From contig CAMLDO010000006.1 in NCBI GenBank assembly GCA_946478865.1, forward strand, positions 1 through 64,000: a stretch of 64,000 nt of DNA, written 5' to 3'. The notes under the pieces were generated by a model, which saw only the letters and a list, made by a program, of their open reading frames with translations, was not told where the DNA came from and made no database searches. Shown one piece after another: positions 8,669 through 18,767 of this stretch. The position numbers were made by a program, and so were the translations under genes. This stretch comes from an uncultured Methylobacillus sp. GTDB taxonomy: Bacteria > Pseudomonadota > Gammaproteobacteria > Burkholderiales > Methylophilaceae. Numbering within the stretch: the stretch's first letter is position 1; each line of letters opens with the position of its first letter.

Positions 8669-9418
8669 TCAATATCTCGGTTGACGCAGATAATCGCGGC
8701 CGTCGGTCTTGATGTCGGTGCTGGCCAGCATGATGGAATCGGCGATCACCCACAGCACGTCCAGCTTGAATTGCAGGATATCCAGCGCGCGCTCCTGCAT
8801 CTCGCGGCTCTGGCTGAAATAGTTGAGCGTCACGTCCAGGCCCTGCTCCACATCGCGGCGCGCTTCGGTGAGACGCTTCTTGAAATAGGTCAGGCCCTCT
8901 TCCTTGATCCACGGATACATCGTCGGCCAGGAGCTGATGCGCTGCTGGTGAATGTGCGGGGCAAACAGCTCGGTCAGGCTGGAGCACACCGACTCCTGCC
9001 ACGGACGCTGGCGTGCAAAGTTGATGTAGGCGTCGACCGCGAATTTGACGCCCGGAGTCACCAGCTTGAGCGAGGTGACCTCCTCGCATGTGAGACCTAC
9101 CGCCTGACCCAGCTTGATCCACGCCTCGATACCGCCTTCCTGTCCGTCCACGCCATCATGGTCGGTGATGCGCACGATCCATTGCTTGCGCACTTCCTTA
9201 TCCGGGCAGTTGGAGAGAATGGCCGCATCTTTCTGCGGGATGCCGATCTGATAGTAAAAACGATTGGCTACCCAGCACTGCAGTTGTTCTTTGGTCAGCT
9301 TGCCCTCGTACATCATCACGTGAAACGGATGGTAGATGTGGTAGCCCTTGCCCTTCTCGCGCAACTTGGCCTCGAACTCCTCGCGGGTCCAGGGTGCGTT
9401 GACTGCCGGTGCATTCAT
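8669..9418 (-). CDS. pqqC: Pyrroloquinoline-quinone synthase
   Basis: PqqC is the cofactor-free oxidase that performs the final ring closure and eight-electron oxidation to PQQ. The 249 residues include the [10 protein letters not shown] start region, [20 protein letters not shown], the RITDHDG segment and [21 protein letters not shown], all family-typical and all-helical. An AAGAGG ribosome site precedes the ATG. It is the third enzyme gene of the operon, tightly spaced with pqqB and pqqD. Confidence 0.97.
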   Translation of the reverse strand: MNAPAVNAPWTREEFEAKLREKGKGYHIYHPFHVMMYEGKLTKEQLQCWVANRFYYQIGIPQKDAAILSNCPDKEVRKQWIVRITDHDGVDGQEGGIEAWIKLGQAVGLTCEEVTSLKLVTPGVKFAVDAYINFARQRPWQESVCSSLTELFAPHIHQQRISSWPTMYPWIKEEGLTYFKKRLTEARRDVEQGLDVTLNYFSQSREMQERALDILQFKLDVLWVIADSIMLASTDIKTDGRDYLRQPRY

Positions 9419-9430
9419 GTCGATGCCCTC

Positions 9431-10348
9431 TTAAAGAATGATGTCCATGCCGTCGTAAGCGACTTCAATGCCGTGACGGTCGAGCTCTGCCCGTTCTGCG
9501 GAGTCTTCGCGCAGAATGGGATTGGTATTGTTGATGTGGATCAGCACGCGTCGCGCATTCGGATAACCATCCAGCACCTCGATCATGCCGCCAGGGCCGG
9601 ACTGCGGGTTATGGCCGATGTCGCGCGCCTTCTTGGTCATGAGGCCCATGTCGATCATTTCGGTGTTGGTCCAGAAGGTGCCGTCCACCATGATGCAATC
9701 CGCCTGTTCCATATAGGCCGGCAGATGCGGCTCGATCTCGCCCAGGCCGGGGGAATACCAGCATTTCTTGCCGGTGCTGATTTCCTCGATGAGCACGCCA
9801 ATGGTGTCGCCCGGATGCGGATCGTGGCGATGCGGCGAATAAGGCGGTGCCGCGCTCTTGAGTGCGACTGCGGTAAAGCGCAGGTTGGGTGCGCCGGGAA
9901 TCTCGAAGGAAGTCTTGCCATCGATCGGCACGTCGTGGCGGTTGATGCCGCAATAATGGCCGAGGATGTTGAACAGCGGGTTGCCGGTGGTCAGGTCCTG
10001 ATAGACCATCTCGGTACAGTAGATTTCACGTTTGACCTGGCCTTCGCGCAGCATGAGCAGGCCGGTGGTATGGTCGATCTGCGCGTCGATCAGCACAATG
10101 CCGACGATGCCGCTGTCGCGGATGGCACGCGCGGGTTGCAGCGGGCTGAATTCCTGAATCTGCTGCAGCACATCGGGAGAGGTATTGAACAATACCCAGT
10201 TGACACCGTCGCTGCTGACGCAGATGGAAGATTGGGTACGCTTCCTGGCCTTGATCGTGCCCTTGCGCAGGCCGTCGCAGTTGGGGCAGTTGCAGTTCCA
10301 TTGCGGGAAACCGCCGCCTGCGCCGGCACCTAATACGTGAATATGCAT
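9431..10348 (-). CDS. pqqB: PqqB, metallo-beta-lactamase-fold hydroxylase of PQQ biosynthesis
   Basis: The 305-residue protein starts [19 protein letters not shown] and has the NCNCPNC cysteine cluster characteristic of PqqB. It also has the metal-binding region around [19 protein letters not shown]. The family is described as an iron-dependent hydroxylase acting on the tyrosine part of the cross-linked peptide. It lies 88 bases after pqqA. A GC-rich hairpin in that gap could set the pqqA to pqqB transcript ratio. Confidence 0.96.
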   Translation of the reverse strand: MHIHVLGAGAGGGFPQWNCNCPNCDGLRKGTIKARKRTQSSICVSSDGVNWVLFNTSPDVLQQIQEFSPLQPARAIRDSGIVGIVLIDAQIDHTTGLLMLREGQVKREIYCTEMVYQDLTTGNPLFNILGHYCGINRHDVPIDGKTSFEIPGAPNLRFTAVALKSAAPPYSPHRHDPHPGDTIGVLIEEISTGKKCWYSPGLGEIEPHLPAYMEQADCIMVDGTFWTNTEMIDMGLMTKKARDIGHNPQSGPGGMIEVLDGYPNARRVLIHINNTNPILREDSAERAELDRHGIEVAYDGMDIIL

Positions 10349-10398
10349 GTTTTAATTATCCAGACTTGCAATGGGCACTACGCCCTGAAATCAAGCAA

Positions 10399-10418
10399 GG
10401 GCCGCCGTGGAGCGGCCC
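10399..10418 (-). terminator. Stem-loop between pqqA and pqqB (attenuator or processing site)
   Basis: On the minus strand, GGGCCGC and GCGGCCC arms of 7 bases enclose a 6-base loop. The T-tract that follows (TTGCTTGATTT) is weak, so partial termination or 3'-end protection of the short pqqA message is more likely than full stop. Differential pqqA expression is known in other PQQ operons; its operation here is inference. Confidence 0.6.
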
Positions 10419-10435
10419 CCCATTACGTTACAACC

Positions 10436-10507
10436 TTAGCGGTTGCAAACGTACATGGTCACTTCAAAGCCGAAACGCATTTCGGTAGCTTGAGGCTTGG
10501 TCCACAT
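10436..10507 (-). CDS. pqqA: PqqA precursor peptide (operon copy)
   Basis: This 23-residue ribosomal precursor of PQQ starts MWTKPQATEMRFGF and carries the cross-linked pair Glu15 and Tyr19 in E-V-T-M-Y. A TAAGGAG ribosome site lies 7 bases before the ATG. It heads pqqABCDE. An identical peptide is encoded at 58012-58083, with five synonymous base differences in 72. A TATAAT box and a palindrome lie 127-156 bases upstream of the start codon. Confidence 0.97.
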   Translation of the reverse strand: MWTKPQATEMRFGFEVTMYVCNR

Positions 10508-10633
10508 AGTAAGTCTCCTTAGTTTGAAAGTTATACTTCTTCGGATTTCACGCCACCGAGGTTGGCGCTGGATCCGGCTGCCATTCTCCGCAGCAAGGCC
10601 CTTTCGCAACAGTGCAAATATCAGGAAATTCTG

Positions 10634-10663
10634 CTCATGATTATCATGAGGGATTCCATTATA
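10634..10663 (-). promoter_or_regulatory. Putative pqqA promoter: TATAAT box with Fur-box-like palindrome
   Basis: On the minus strand a perfect TATAAT is at 10663-10658. Just downstream, where the transcript would start, is the palindrome CTCATGA-TTA-TCATGAG (10634-10650). Its core ATGATTATCAT matches the centre of the classical Fur box; I count 14 of 19 consensus positions. The -35 region is poor. A repressor bound here would cover the start site. The leader to pqqA would be about 140 bases. Binding by Fur is inference. Confidence 0.5.
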
Positions 10664-10705
10664 GAGAGATGATGCCGAAATACGGGCGCAGCTCTACAAT
10701 CCGAT

Positions 10706-12541
10706 GTGGCTCTATCGCATCCGTTGATCATGCTCACTACTCCAGCCGACATTATCCCGCCTACCATTGCAGGCTCGCTCGACGGCCTCTTTCAGGAACG
10801 TGCTCGCCGCAATCCGCAAGGCATCGCCTATCGCCACTTCGACGATACCCGCAATGCCTGGATCGATCTGACATGGTCGCAGATGGAACACGAGATTCGC
10901 CGCTGGCAAGTCGCATTGCGGGAAGAAGGGCTGCTTCCCGGCGAGCGCGTCGCCATCATGCTGCGCAACTGTCCGCAATGGGTCATGTTCGATCAGGCTG
11001 CTTTGGGGCTCGGCCTGGTCACCGTCCCTGTCTATACCTCCGACCGGCCGGAAAATGTCGCCCACGTACTGGAAGACTCGGGAGCGGTATTGCTTCTGGT
11101 AGAGAGCATCGAGCATTGGCAGCCCTTGCGTGAAGCATGCGCAAAATTGCCGCATCTGCGATGTATCGTCAGCATGCAAACAGCCCCCGAACCCGACGAT
11201 TCTCGCTTGCGTAGCCTCGCGGACTGGCTGCCGGATGAAGGTGACGCCTTTTATCACTACATCACTGATCCATCCAGCCTGGCCACCATCGTTTACACCT
11301 CGGGAACCACCGGAAAACCCAAGGGCGTCATGCTGAGCCATGCCAACCTGCTGGAGAACAGCTGGCAAGCCATCAAGCTGTTCCAGTTGAAGAACGACGA
11401 GTGCATGCTGTCCTTCCTGCCGCTCTCCCATGCCCTCGAGCGCATGGCCGGCTATTATCTGGCCGTGATGGGCGGCGTCACGGTCGCTTATGCGCGCTCG
11501 ATCCAGCAATTGCAGGAAGATTTCGGTCTGTTGCGCCCCACCATCCTCATATCCGTGCCTCGCATTTTCGAGCGGATATTGGGCGGAATCCGTAAAAAAC
11601 TCGATAAAGGCTCTCCCGCAGCACAGCGTCTGTTCCAATTGACCCTGGATACTGGATACAAACGCTTCGAATACCGGCAAGGGCGCGCAAACTGGGACCC
11701 GCAACTCCTGCTGTGGCCACTGCTGGAGCGCACAGTTGCGCACAAGATCACGCAAAAACTCGGAGGACGCCTACGCCTCGTCGTGTGCGGCGGCGCCGCC
11801 GTTTCGCCGGAAATCTCGCGTACCTTCATTGGACTCGGGCTGCAATTCCTGCAGGGGTATGGCTTGACGGAAACAAGCCCGGTTATCAGCGTCAACCGGC
11901 CCGAGGACAACCTGCCTTCCAGCGTGGGCGCACCGCTCGGTAACGTGGAGACACGCGTCGATGAAAACGGTGTCCTGCATGTACGGGGGCCAAACGTGAT
12001 GCTGGGCTACTGGAAAAATCCGGCTGCAACAGCAGCGATAGTGAACGCAGACGGCTGGCTCAATACCGGTGACGTGGTGCGCATCGACTCCAGCAGGCAC
12101 ATCCATATTACCGGCCGGCTCAAGGAAATCATCGTGCTTTCCAATGGCGAGAAAATTCCACCGGGGGATATCGAGACTGCAATCCTGCAGGATCCGCTGT
12201 TCGAACAGGTCATGGTGGCGGGCGAAGGGAAACCCTATCTCAGCCTGCTCGCCGTCATCGACCGCGAACAATGGCTGGAGGTCGCCGAGGCACACAATCT
12301 GCCGAAGAACTGGCCGGAATGCCTGGAAACACCGCATGCTAAGGCCTATGCGCTTACCTGCGCAGGACGCCGAATGCACGCTTTCCCGGGCTACGCCCGT
12401 ATACGACGCGTAGCCCTGCTAGCGGAAGTATGGAGTGTGGAGAATGGTCTGCTGACGCCGACGCTCAAGCTCAAACGGTTGCAGGTGCTGGAGCGCTACA
12501 ACAAGGAATATCAAGAGCTATATCAGGGATATATGCAGTAA
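10706..12541 (+). CDS. AMP-dependent long-chain acyl-CoA synthetase
   Basis: An ANL-superfamily adenylating enzyme of about 600 residues, similar to FadD15-type long-chain acyl-CoA ligases. The ATP-binding signature IVYTSGTTGKPKGV is near residue 197. The others are YGLTETSPVIS near 389, GWLNTGDVV near 450 and the hinge GRLKEIIVLSNGEKI near 472. It activates fatty acids as acyl-AMP and then acyl-CoA, and is probably membrane-associated. The start is uncertain: a GTG at 10706 or an ATG at 10730, neither with a clear ribosome site. I kept the longer form. It is divergent from pqqA and has no evident link to PQQ. Confidence 0.88.
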   Translation: MALSHPLIMLTTPADIIPPTIAGSLDGLFQERARRNPQGIAYRHFDDTRNAWIDLTWSQMEHEIRRWQVALREEGLLPGERVAIMLRNCPQWVMFDQAALGLGLVTVPVYTSDRPENVAHVLEDSGAVLLLVESIEHWQPLREACAKLPHLRCIVSMQTAPEPDDSRLRSLADWLPDEGDAFYHYITDPSSLATIVYTSGTTGKPKGVMLSHANLLENSWQAIKLFQLKNDECMLSFLPLSHALERMAGYYLAVMGGVTVAYARSIQQLQEDFGLLRPTILISVPRIFERILGGIRKKLDKGSPAAQRLFQLTLDTGYKRFEYRQGRANWDPQLLLWPLLERTVAHKITQKLGGRLRLVVCGGAAVSPEISRTFIGLGLQFLQGYGLTETSPVISVNRPEDNLPSSVGAPLGNVETRVDENGVLHVRGPNVMLGYWKNPAATAAIVNADGWLNTGDVVRIDSSRHIHITGRLKEIIVLSNGEKIPPGDIETAILQDPLFEQVMVAGEGKPYLSLLAVIDREQWLEVAEAHNLPKNWPECLETPHAKAYALTCAGRRMHAFPGYARIRRVALLAEVWSVENGLLTPTLKLKRLQVLERYNKEYQELYQGYMQ

Positions 12542-12619
12542 CAAGACTGGAGGCCGCGATGCCATGCTTGATGAAAACATGACATCGCTACGCTCAGTTG
12601 TGAGGCCTGACCATGTCGG

Positions 12620-14053
12620 TCAAGGTTTGCGTCGATCGGATTCCTTGCGTTTCTTGACCGCTGCGCGTAATTCGTTCTTGCGCCTGCGCATCGTCACCAG
12701 CCCTTCACCCGGCTTGCGCTTGTCAGTCTCGGCATACGGATTCTCGCCTTGCTTGTACTGCACACGCAACGGTGTACCCGAAAGTTCGAATGCCTTGCGA
12801 AACACGCCTTCCAGGAAGCGCGTGTAGCTTTGCTTGATGCCTTCCACATGGTTGCCGTGGATGACGATGATGGGCGGGTTGCTGCCGCCCTGGTGGGCAT
12901 AGCGTAGCTTGGGGCGTATGCCCTTGGAGACCGGCGGCTGGTGTTGCTGCAGGGCGTCCGTGAGCACGCGCGTGAGCTTGGGTGTCGGCAATTTGGCCAT
13001 CGCCGCCTTGAAGGCGCCATCTACCGATTGCAGCAATGGCGTCAGCCCACTGCCCTGCAAGGCAGATATATAGTGGAACTTGGCGAAATCCAGAAATTGC
13101 AGCTTGCGGTCGATCTCGCGCTTGATCCACTCGCGCTTGTCCGCATCGAGCCCGTCCCACTTGTTCACAGCGACGACCAGCGCGCGGCCGCTTTCGAGGA
13201 TAAAGGCTGCGATATGAGCCTCCTGTTCGGTCACGCCTTCCTTTGCATCCACGACGAGAATGACCACGTTGGCATCCTCGATCGCCTGCATGGTCTTGAT
13301 CACCGAGAACTTCTCGATGGCCTCGAACACCTTGCCGCGACGGCGCACCCCGGCTGTATCGATGAGCGTGTAATGCTTGCCGTTACGTTCGAGGTCGATG
13401 TAAATGGAGTCGCGCGTGGTACCCGGCTGGTCAAAGGCGATCACGCGCTGCTCGCCGAGCAGTGCATTGACCAATGTCGATTTGCCCACGTTGGGACGGC
13501 CTACAATCGCCACCTTGGGCGCAGCATTGGCTTTATCGTCCTTCTGTTCCTGCTCTTCTGGCGCAAAGTCGCTCAGTGCCAGGTTGACGAGATCGCGTAC
13601 GCCTTCGCCATGGGCGGAAGAAATCGAAAGCGGGTCGCCCAGGCCCAGTTCGTGAAACTCGGCCGAGGCAATACCACGGTTCATGCCTTCGGTCTTGTTG
13701 ACCGCGAGATACACCGGTCGATCGCTGCGGCGCAGGCGATCCGCGATCACCTTGTCTTGCGGCGTGAGCCCTTGGCGGCCATCCACGAGGAACACGACGA
13801 CATCCGCTTCATCGATGGCGAGCAAGGTCTGCCGCGCCATTTCCGCGAGGATGCCGTTATCGACCAGGGGTTCGAAACCGCCGGTATCGACGACCAGATA
13901 CGGGAAATCGCCGACCACGCCTCGACCGTAATGGCGATCGCGCGTGAGGCCGGGCAGATCCGCCACCAGAGCGTCACGCGTCTTGGTCAGGCGGTTGAAA
14001 AGCGTGGATTTGCCGACATTGGGCCGGCCTACCAGTACAAGCGTCGGCAGCAT
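12620..14053 (-). CDS. der: Ribosome-assembly GTPase Der (EngA)
   Basis: Two tandem GTPase domains are visible: [12 protein letters not shown] with DLPGLTRD and NKTEG in the first, and [12 protein letters not shown] with DQPGTTRD and NKWDG in the second. A KH-like C-terminal domain and a basic tail follow. Der acts in 50S subunit maturation. The length of 477 residues is usual. The ATG overlaps the bamB stop by one base, and it is the last gene of the run starting at rnr. The order bamB-der is widespread in beta- and gammaproteobacteria. Confidence 0.97.
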   Translation of the reverse strand: MLPTLVLVGRPNVGKSTLFNRLTKTRDALVADLPGLTRDRHYGRGVVGDFPYLVVDTGGFEPLVDNGILAEMARQTLLAIDEADVVVFLVDGRQGLTPQDKVIADRLRRSDRPVYLAVNKTEGMNRGIASAEFHELGLGDPLSISSAHGEGVRDLVNLALSDFAPEEQEQKDDKANAAPKVAIVGRPNVGKSTLVNALLGEQRVIAFDQPGTTRDSIYIDLERNGKHYTLIDTAGVRRRGKVFEAIEKFSVIKTMQAIEDANVVILVVDAKEGVTEQEAHIAAFILESGRALVVAVNKWDGLDADKREWIKREIDRKLQFLDFAKFHYISALQGSGLTPLLQSVDGAFKAAMAKLPTPKLTRVLTDALQQHQPPVSKGIRPKLRYAHQGGSNPPIIVIHGNHVEGIKQSYTRFLEGVFRKAFELSGTPLRVQYKQGENPYAETDKRKPGEGLVTMRRRKNELRAAVKKRKESDRRKP

Positions 14054-15219
14054 TATTTGAGGCTAATCGCGTAAACGCCGCCACCGCTGGTTTGCACCAG
14101 CAGTCGGGAGTCGCCCAGGTAGACGGGCTGAGCCAGCACAGGGCTCTTGTCGGTCTGAATTCGGGCAGCAAAGGCGCCGTCCTCATTACCGAGGAAGTGC
14201 ACGTACCCTTCAAGGTCGCCCACGGCTACGTATTCGCCGATCGGCATGGGGGCGCTTACCTGACGGTTCAGCAGCCCGCCTTGACGCCAGTAGCTCTTGC
14301 CGCTGCCGTTATCCAGCGAATAAACGGCACCGCCGCTGTGCGTCACGAATACACGGCCGTCATCGGCGCTCAAGCCGTTGTAACTGGAAATATCACGGTT
14401 CCACAATACGCGGCCATTGGTGCGATCCACCGCCGCGACGCGGCCCTGGAAAGCAACGGCGTACACGACACGGCCATCCACGACGGGCAGGCTGGTGATA
14501 TCGGCAATGCGCTCAATCTCGGTCACGCCCTTGGGCAGTGCCACGGAAGCTTCCCACAGCAGCTTGCCGTCGTCGGCCTTGAGTGCCACCATCTTGCCGC
14601 CGGCAAAGCCGACATAGGCAGCGCCGTCCGCGAGCGCGACACCCGCATTGCTGCGCAGAGAGAGCGATGGTGTAGCTCGTTCGTACACCCACTTGCGCTT
14701 GCCGTCCACAGCGCTCAGTCCATAGATGCGGCTGTCGCCGCTGCGAACGACCACGACGCCGTTGGCAATCTTCGGGGCGCTCAGCACTTCACTGCTAACC
14801 TTGGCTTTCCAGAGTGCCTTGCCGTTCTGGTCGAAAGCCAGCACCATGCCCTTGGGCGTGCCGACCAGCACCAGGTTTTCGCCCGCGCCCACACCGCCGG
14901 AAATGACCTCACCCGCGCTGACGCTCCACACCTGCTTGCCAGTGGCAGCATCGAGACGCGTGATCTCACCTTTGGTGCTCGCAGCGAATACCGCACTGCC
15001 GTCCACTGCGGGCGTGTAGCTATAGCCCTCGGCCTTGCCGACCGATGCACTCCACAACAGCTTCGCGGTCGCCTTGGACTTGAATTCGGCCAGAGCCATG
15101 GGCGGATCCGCCGGTTCCGGTCCGAACATGCGTTCGGAAACGTCGCGCTTGAGATCGGTAAGCGAGGTGCATCCGGCCAATAGTACGAATGCGAGTACGG
15201 AAAGTTTGCGCACGGTCAT
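14053..15219 (-). CDS. bamB: Outer membrane protein assembly lipoprotein BamB
   Basis: A lipoprotein signal ends in the lipobox LLAGC (Cys17). The mature part of about 370 residues is an eight-bladed propeller of PQQ-like repeats (repeated GKxxW strands such as [19 protein letters not shown] and GRVLWNRD). BamB is a periplasm-facing part of the BAM complex that inserts beta-barrel proteins. The PQQ-like fold does not bind PQQ here. Start and stop overlap the flanking yfgM and der, indicating tight coupling. Confidence 0.96.
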   Translation of the reverse strand: MTVRKLSVLAFVLLAGCTSLTDLKRDVSERMFGPEPADPPMALAEFKSKATAKLLWSASVGKAEGYSYTPAVDGSAVFAASTKGEITRLDAATGKQVWSVSAGEVISGGVGAGENLVLVGTPKGMVLAFDQNGKALWKAKVSSEVLSAPKIANGVVVVRSGDSRIYGLSAVDGKRKWVYERATPSLSLRSNAGVALADGAAYVGFAGGKMVALKADDGKLLWEASVALPKGVTEIERIADITSLPVVDGRVVYAVAFQGRVAAVDRTNGRVLWNRDISSYNGLSADDGRVFVTHSGGAVYSLDNGSGKSYWRQGGLLNRQVSAPMPIGEYVAVGDLEGYVHFLGNEDGAFAARIQTDKSPVLAQPVYLGDSRLLVQTSGGGVYAISLK

Positions 15220-15845
15220 TAGCTGCCCAATGCGTCGAGTTTGTGCTGGGTATAACCGTGCAGACGACCCTTGGCATCAAGCTTGGCCAAGGCTTCGGTA
15301 TACGCGGCCTTGGCTTCCGCATGTTTGCCTTGCGCGGTCAGGATGTCGCCCTTGAGATCGGCGACGAGGCCATCGAATGCCGCTTCGTGCTTTTCGCTCA
15401 GCGTCTTCAATGCTGCGTCATAGGCTTTTTCTTCATATTGAATGGCAGCCAGCTGCAACTGGGCGATGGAGCGCACCGAATCTTCCTTGGCGTTCTTGGT
15501 AGCCCATTCCAGCTGGGCCTTGGCGCTCTTGGCATCGTTGCTGGCGTAGTTCGCCTTCGCGGCGATCAGGGCGGCACGGCCGGCATACGGCGTACCGGCA
15601 TGGTTTTCTATGATCTGGCCGGATACCGTACGGATATCCTTGATATCCTTGACGCTCATCTGAGCCAGTACTTCATATTGCGTCGAAGCCTTGAGTGCTT
15701 CGCTGCGTTGGTAGTACTTCCAGCCCTGGTAGGCGGCAAACCCGGCGAGCACGGCAATCAGCGCCCACGTCACCATGTTGCCATTGCGCTTCCACCATGC
15801 CTTGAGTTCGTCGAGTTGTTCCTGTTCTTCCAGATCGTATGCCAT
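15219..15845 (-). CDS. yfgM: YfgM-like translocon-associated TPR protein
   Basis: 208 residues: a short cytoplasmic N-terminus (MAYDLEEQEQLDELKAWWKR), a single membrane anchor (about 24-44) and a periplasmic tetratricopeptide-like region. In E. coli YfgM binds SecYEG and periplasmic chaperones and influences envelope stress signalling. It overlaps bamB by one base, as in many proteobacteria. Upstream are two ABC ATPase genes rather than the usual hisS. Confidence 0.92.
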   Translation of the reverse strand: MAYDLEEQEQLDELKAWWKRNGNMVTWALIAVLAGFAAYQGWKYYQRSEALKASTQYEVLAQMSVKDIKDIRTVSGQIIENHAGTPYAGRAALIAAKANYASNDAKSAKAQLEWATKNAKEDSVRSIAQLQLAAIQYEEKAYDAALKTLSEKHEAAFDGLVADLKGDILTAQGKHAEAKAAYTEALAKLDAKGRLHGYTQHKLDALGS

Positions 15846-15853
15846 ATGTCTTC

Positions 15854-16657
15854 CTAATGCGCCAAACGGTGTTGGCCGGGTATTGAATTCAATAACTTGC
15901 GCGTGTATTCCTGCTGCGGCTCGCGGTAGATCTGCTCTACTCCGCCCTGCTCCACGACGCGCCCGTGATGCATGACCGCAATGCCATCTGCCATGTGTCG
16001 CACCACGCGCAAGTCATGGCTGATGAAGAGATAGCTCAAGCCCATCTCCTGCTGCAACTCCTTGAGCAACAGGAGAATTTGCGCCTGGATCGATACGTCC
16101 AGCGCCGAAACCGGTTCGTCGCATACCACCAGGCGCGGCTCCAGAACGAGCGCACGCGCAATACCGATACGCTGGCGTTGCCCGCCCGAAAATTCGTGCG
16201 GGTATTTTTCCGCGTCCGCTGGACTCAGGCCTACACGCTGCAGCATGCGCATCACTTTTTCACGTCGTTCGGCCGCATTGCCCAGCTTGTGTATCAGCAG
16301 CCCCTCGCCCACGATCTCGCCTACTTTCATGCGCGGATTGAGTGAGGCGAACGGATCCTGGAACACCATCTGCAGGTGACGGCGCGCGGCACGCAATTCC
16401 TCACCGCTCAGGCCCGATAAATAGCGCCCTTCAAAGTGTACCTGACCGGCATCGAGGGGCTGCAATTGTAGCAGACAACGTGCGAGGGTGGATTTGCCGC
16501 TACCGGACTCGCCGACCACTGCGAGCGTGCTGCCAGGTTTGACGGAAATCGAGACGTCATCGAGCGCGCGTATCGTCGTCGAACCGAAGCCGAAACGTCC
16601 GCTGCGCTGCTTATAGGTCTTGACCAGGTTATGGGCGACGAGAATAGTTTCGCTCAT
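15854..16657 (-). CDS. Oligopeptide-type ABC transporter ATP-binding protein (OppF/DppF-like)
   Basis: About 267 residues with Walker [10 protein letters not shown], the Q-loop in VFQDPFASLNPRM, signature FSGGQRQRIGIARAL and Walker B VVCDEPVSALD. Together with the oligopeptide ABC C-terminal region, this points to the DppF/OppF branch. A longer open frame exists upstream, but the ATG at 16657 overlaps the preceding ATPase stop (ATGA) and gives the usual N-terminus [11 protein letters not shown]. No permease or binding protein is nearby, so the import substrate and the rest of the transporter must be encoded elsewhere. It lies inside the otherwise conserved hisS-yfgM interval. Confidence 0.9.
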   Translation of the reverse strand: MSETILVAHNLVKTYKQRSGRFGFGSTTIRALDDVSISVKPGSTLAVVGESGSGKSTLARCLLQLQPLDAGQVHFEGRYLSGLSGEELRAARRHLQMVFQDPFASLNPRMKVGEIVGEGLLIHKLGNAAERREKVMRMLQRVGLSPADAEKYPHEFSGGQRQRIGIARALVLEPRLVVCDEPVSALDVSIQAQILLLLKELQQEMGLSYLFISHDLRVVRHMADGIAVMHHGRVVEQGGVEQIYREPQQEYTRKLLNSIPGQHRLAH

Positions 16658-17487
16658 TGCGCAGCCTCGTTGAGCCAGGCGTAATCGATGGGTTTGAGGG
16701 GCTTGGCGCCCTCCGCGTCGGGCACGCAATCGAGCAAGGCACGCGTATAGGGATGCTGCGGATTGCCCAGCACTTCGCCGACCGGGCCGCTCTCGACCAC
16801 TTCGCCGCGGAACATCACTACCACGTCATCTGCGATATCCGCTACCACGCCGAAATCGTGCGTGATGAACAGCATACCCATGTTCATGCGCTGCTTGAGT
16901 TCCGCCAGCAAGGCCAGAATCTGCGCTTGAACGGTCACGTCCAGCGCCGTCGTCGGCTCGTCCGCGATCAACATGACGGGCTCGCAAGCGATGCTCATCG
17001 CGATCATGACGCGCTGGCGCTGCCCGCCGGACAGTTCATCGGGATAACTGGAAGCGCGCTCGGCGGGAATGCCAACCTGCTCCAGCAGTGCCGCCACTTT
17101 GGTTTTGAGTGCCTTGCCGGACAGGCCGAGATGCACCGATAACGGCTCGCCGATCTGATAACCGATATTGAGTACAGGATTGAGCGAGGTCATCGGCTCC
17201 TGAAAAATCATGCCAATGCGTTTGCCGCGAACTTCGCGCATTTGCGCGGGGCTATAAGTGGTGAGATCGTTGCCCTGAAACAGGATATGGCCGGATTGGC
17301 GCCGCAAAGCAGGCGGCAGCAACCCCATGACTGAAAGCGCGGTAAGACTTTTGCCGCTGCCGGACTCGCCTACGACGCAAGTGGTCTTGCCTGACGCCAG
17401 CGCAAAGGAAACATTATTGACCAGCTGCCGCTGTGCATCAGCTGCCGGCGTGACTGTCAGTCCCTCTATGCGCAGCAGTTCGCTCAT
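16654..17487 (-). CDS. Oligopeptide-type ABC transporter ATP-binding protein (OppD/DppD-like)
   Basis: 277 residues with Walker [31 protein letters not shown], signature [13 protein letters not shown] and Walker [13 protein letters not shown]. These features and the C-terminal [16 protein letters not shown] segment, seen in peptide/nickel importers, mark the DppD/OppD branch. It overlaps hisS upstream and the second ATPase downstream by four bases each. The pair would form the heterodimeric ATPase of a five-part importer, but no membrane subunits are in the window. A YejF-like arrangement split into two genes is an alternative. Confidence 0.9.
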   Translation of the reverse strand: MSELLRIEGLTVTPAADAQRQLVNNVSFALASGKTTCVVGESGSGKSLTALSVMGLLPPALRRQSGHILFQGNDLTTYSPAQMREVRGKRIGMIFQEPMTSLNPVLNIGYQIGEPLSVHLGLSGKALKTKVAALLEQVGIPAERASSYPDELSGGQRQRVMIAMSIACEPVMLIADEPTTALDVTVQAQILALLAELKQRMNMGMLFITHDFGVVADIADDVVVMFRGEVVESGPVGEVLGNPQHPYTRALLDCVPDAEGAKPLKPIDYAWLNEAAQ

Positions 17488-18743
17488 TCCGTCAGTCGTT
17501 CTGCCGCTTCCACGAGCGTCATCCGGGCCTGCTCGCCTTCAGCACGCAATGGCTTGACGCTGACCTGCCCTGCGGCGACCTCGTCATCACCGATGATGAT
17601 CGCATAGCGCGCACCGCTCGCGTCGGCCTTCTTCATCTGCGACTTGAAACTGCCGCCACCGCAATGCAGAACCACGCTGAGTCCCGAATCGCGTAACTGC
17701 TCCGCTGCCGGAATTGCAAAGCGGTCGGCTTGCTCGCCGAGGTGCAGCACATAGGCATCCGGCACCAGCGCCGGAGGGACAAACTCCTGATCCTGCAGCA
17801 GCGCCAACAGGCGCTCCACGCCCATCGCGAAACCGCATGCCGGAGCCGACTTGCCGCCGATCTGCTCGATCAGGCCATCGTAGCGACCGCCTGCGCAGAC
17901 GGTGCCTTGCGCGCCCAGTTGCGTAGTCACCCACTCGAACACGGTTGCGTTGTAGTAATCGAGACCGCGCACGAGACGCTTGTTCACGGTGAACTTCACT
18001 CCAGCCGCATGCAGCATGTGCTGCAGTTCTTCGAAATGCTGGCGCGATTCGTCGTCGAGATCATCCATGAGCTTGGGCGCGGTCTCGATGATGGCCTGCA
18101 TGGCCGGGTTCTTGGAATCGAGGATGCGTAGCGGATTGCTGTGCAGACGGCGCTTGGCGTCCTCGTCCAGCACATCGGCATGCCCTTCAAAATACTGGAT
18201 GAGGCGGCTGCGGTAACGGGCGCGCGCTTCAGGCGAACCCAGCGTATTGATTTCCAGCGTCACGTCGTCCAGTCCGAGCAGCTTCCACAACCGTGCGGTC
18301 ATGATGATGTGCTCGGCATCCATGTCCGGGCCGGCAAAGCCCAGCGACTCAACGCCGATCTGATGAAACTGGCGATAGCGCCCCTTCTGCGGACGTTCGT
18401 GGCGGAACATCGGCCCTTTGTACCATAGGCGTTGCGGAGCGTTGTACAACAGATTGTGCTGCACCACGGCACGCACGCAGGAAGCCGTACCTTCGGGGCG
18501 CAGCGTGAGGTGCTCGCCATTCAGTCGATCTTCGAAACTGTACATTTCCTTTTCGACGATATCCGTGACTTCGCCGATGGAGCGGACGAACAGATCGGTG
18601 TTTTCGACGATAGGGGTGCGGATCTGGGTATAGCCGTAAGCACGCAGCCAGTCGGCCACGGTATCTTCAAAGAACTCCCACAGTGCCGCGTCGGCCGGGA
18701 GAATATCGTTCATGCCGCGTACGGCCTGGATGGTCTTGCTCAT
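17484..18743 (-). CDS. hisS: Histidyl-tRNA synthetase
   Basis: A class II synthetase of 419 residues. Motif 1 lies around [11 protein letters not shown] and motif 2 around [18 protein letters not shown]. The histidine-specific [15 protein letters not shown] segment and [12 protein letters not shown] (motif 3) are also present. The C-terminal anticodon-binding domain is complete. The ATG lies 24 bases downstream of ispG. Gene order ispG-hisS is conserved in beta- and gammaproteobacteria. Confidence 0.97.
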   Translation of the reverse strand: MSKTIQAVRGMNDILPADAALWEFFEDTVADWLRAYGYTQIRTPIVENTDLFVRSIGEVTDIVEKEMYSFEDRLNGEHLTLRPEGTASCVRAVVQHNLLYNAPQRLWYKGPMFRHERPQKGRYRQFHQIGVESLGFAGPDMDAEHIIMTARLWKLLGLDDVTLEINTLGSPEARARYRSRLIQYFEGHADVLDEDAKRRLHSNPLRILDSKNPAMQAIIETAPKLMDDLDDESRQHFEELQHMLHAAGVKFTVNKRLVRGLDYYNATVFEWVTTQLGAQGTVCAGGRYDGLIEQIGGKSAPACGFAMGVERLLALLQDQEFVPPALVPDAYVLHLGEQADRFAIPAAEQLRDSGLSVVLHCGGGSFKSQMKKADASGARYAIIIGDDEVAAGQVSVKPLRAEGEQARMTLVEAAERLTE

Positions 18744-18767
18744 GCGTTGTTATGACTTCCGGTTATT

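Noticed and set aside
8388..9122. A PqqD with a long N-terminal extension
   Set aside because: The frame is open upstream only because it overlaps pqqC out of frame; the ATG at 8660 gives the normal 90-residue PqqD.
8663..10333. A 556-codon plus-strand open frame across pqqB and pqqC
   Set aside because: It spans two well-identified genes and their junction on the other strand and shows no domain; an antisense artefact.
12556..12588. Imperfect stem (GCGATG...CATCGC with CATG pairs) between the acyl-CoA ligase and der
   Set aside because: It could be a terminator for the convergent genes but has an inner bulge and no T-run on either strand, so I did not call it.
14053..15219. BamB as a PQQ-dependent enzyme because of its PQQ-like repeats
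   Set aside because: The PQQ-like propeller is structural in BamB; the lipobox and the bamB-der context identify it. There is no link to the pqq operon.
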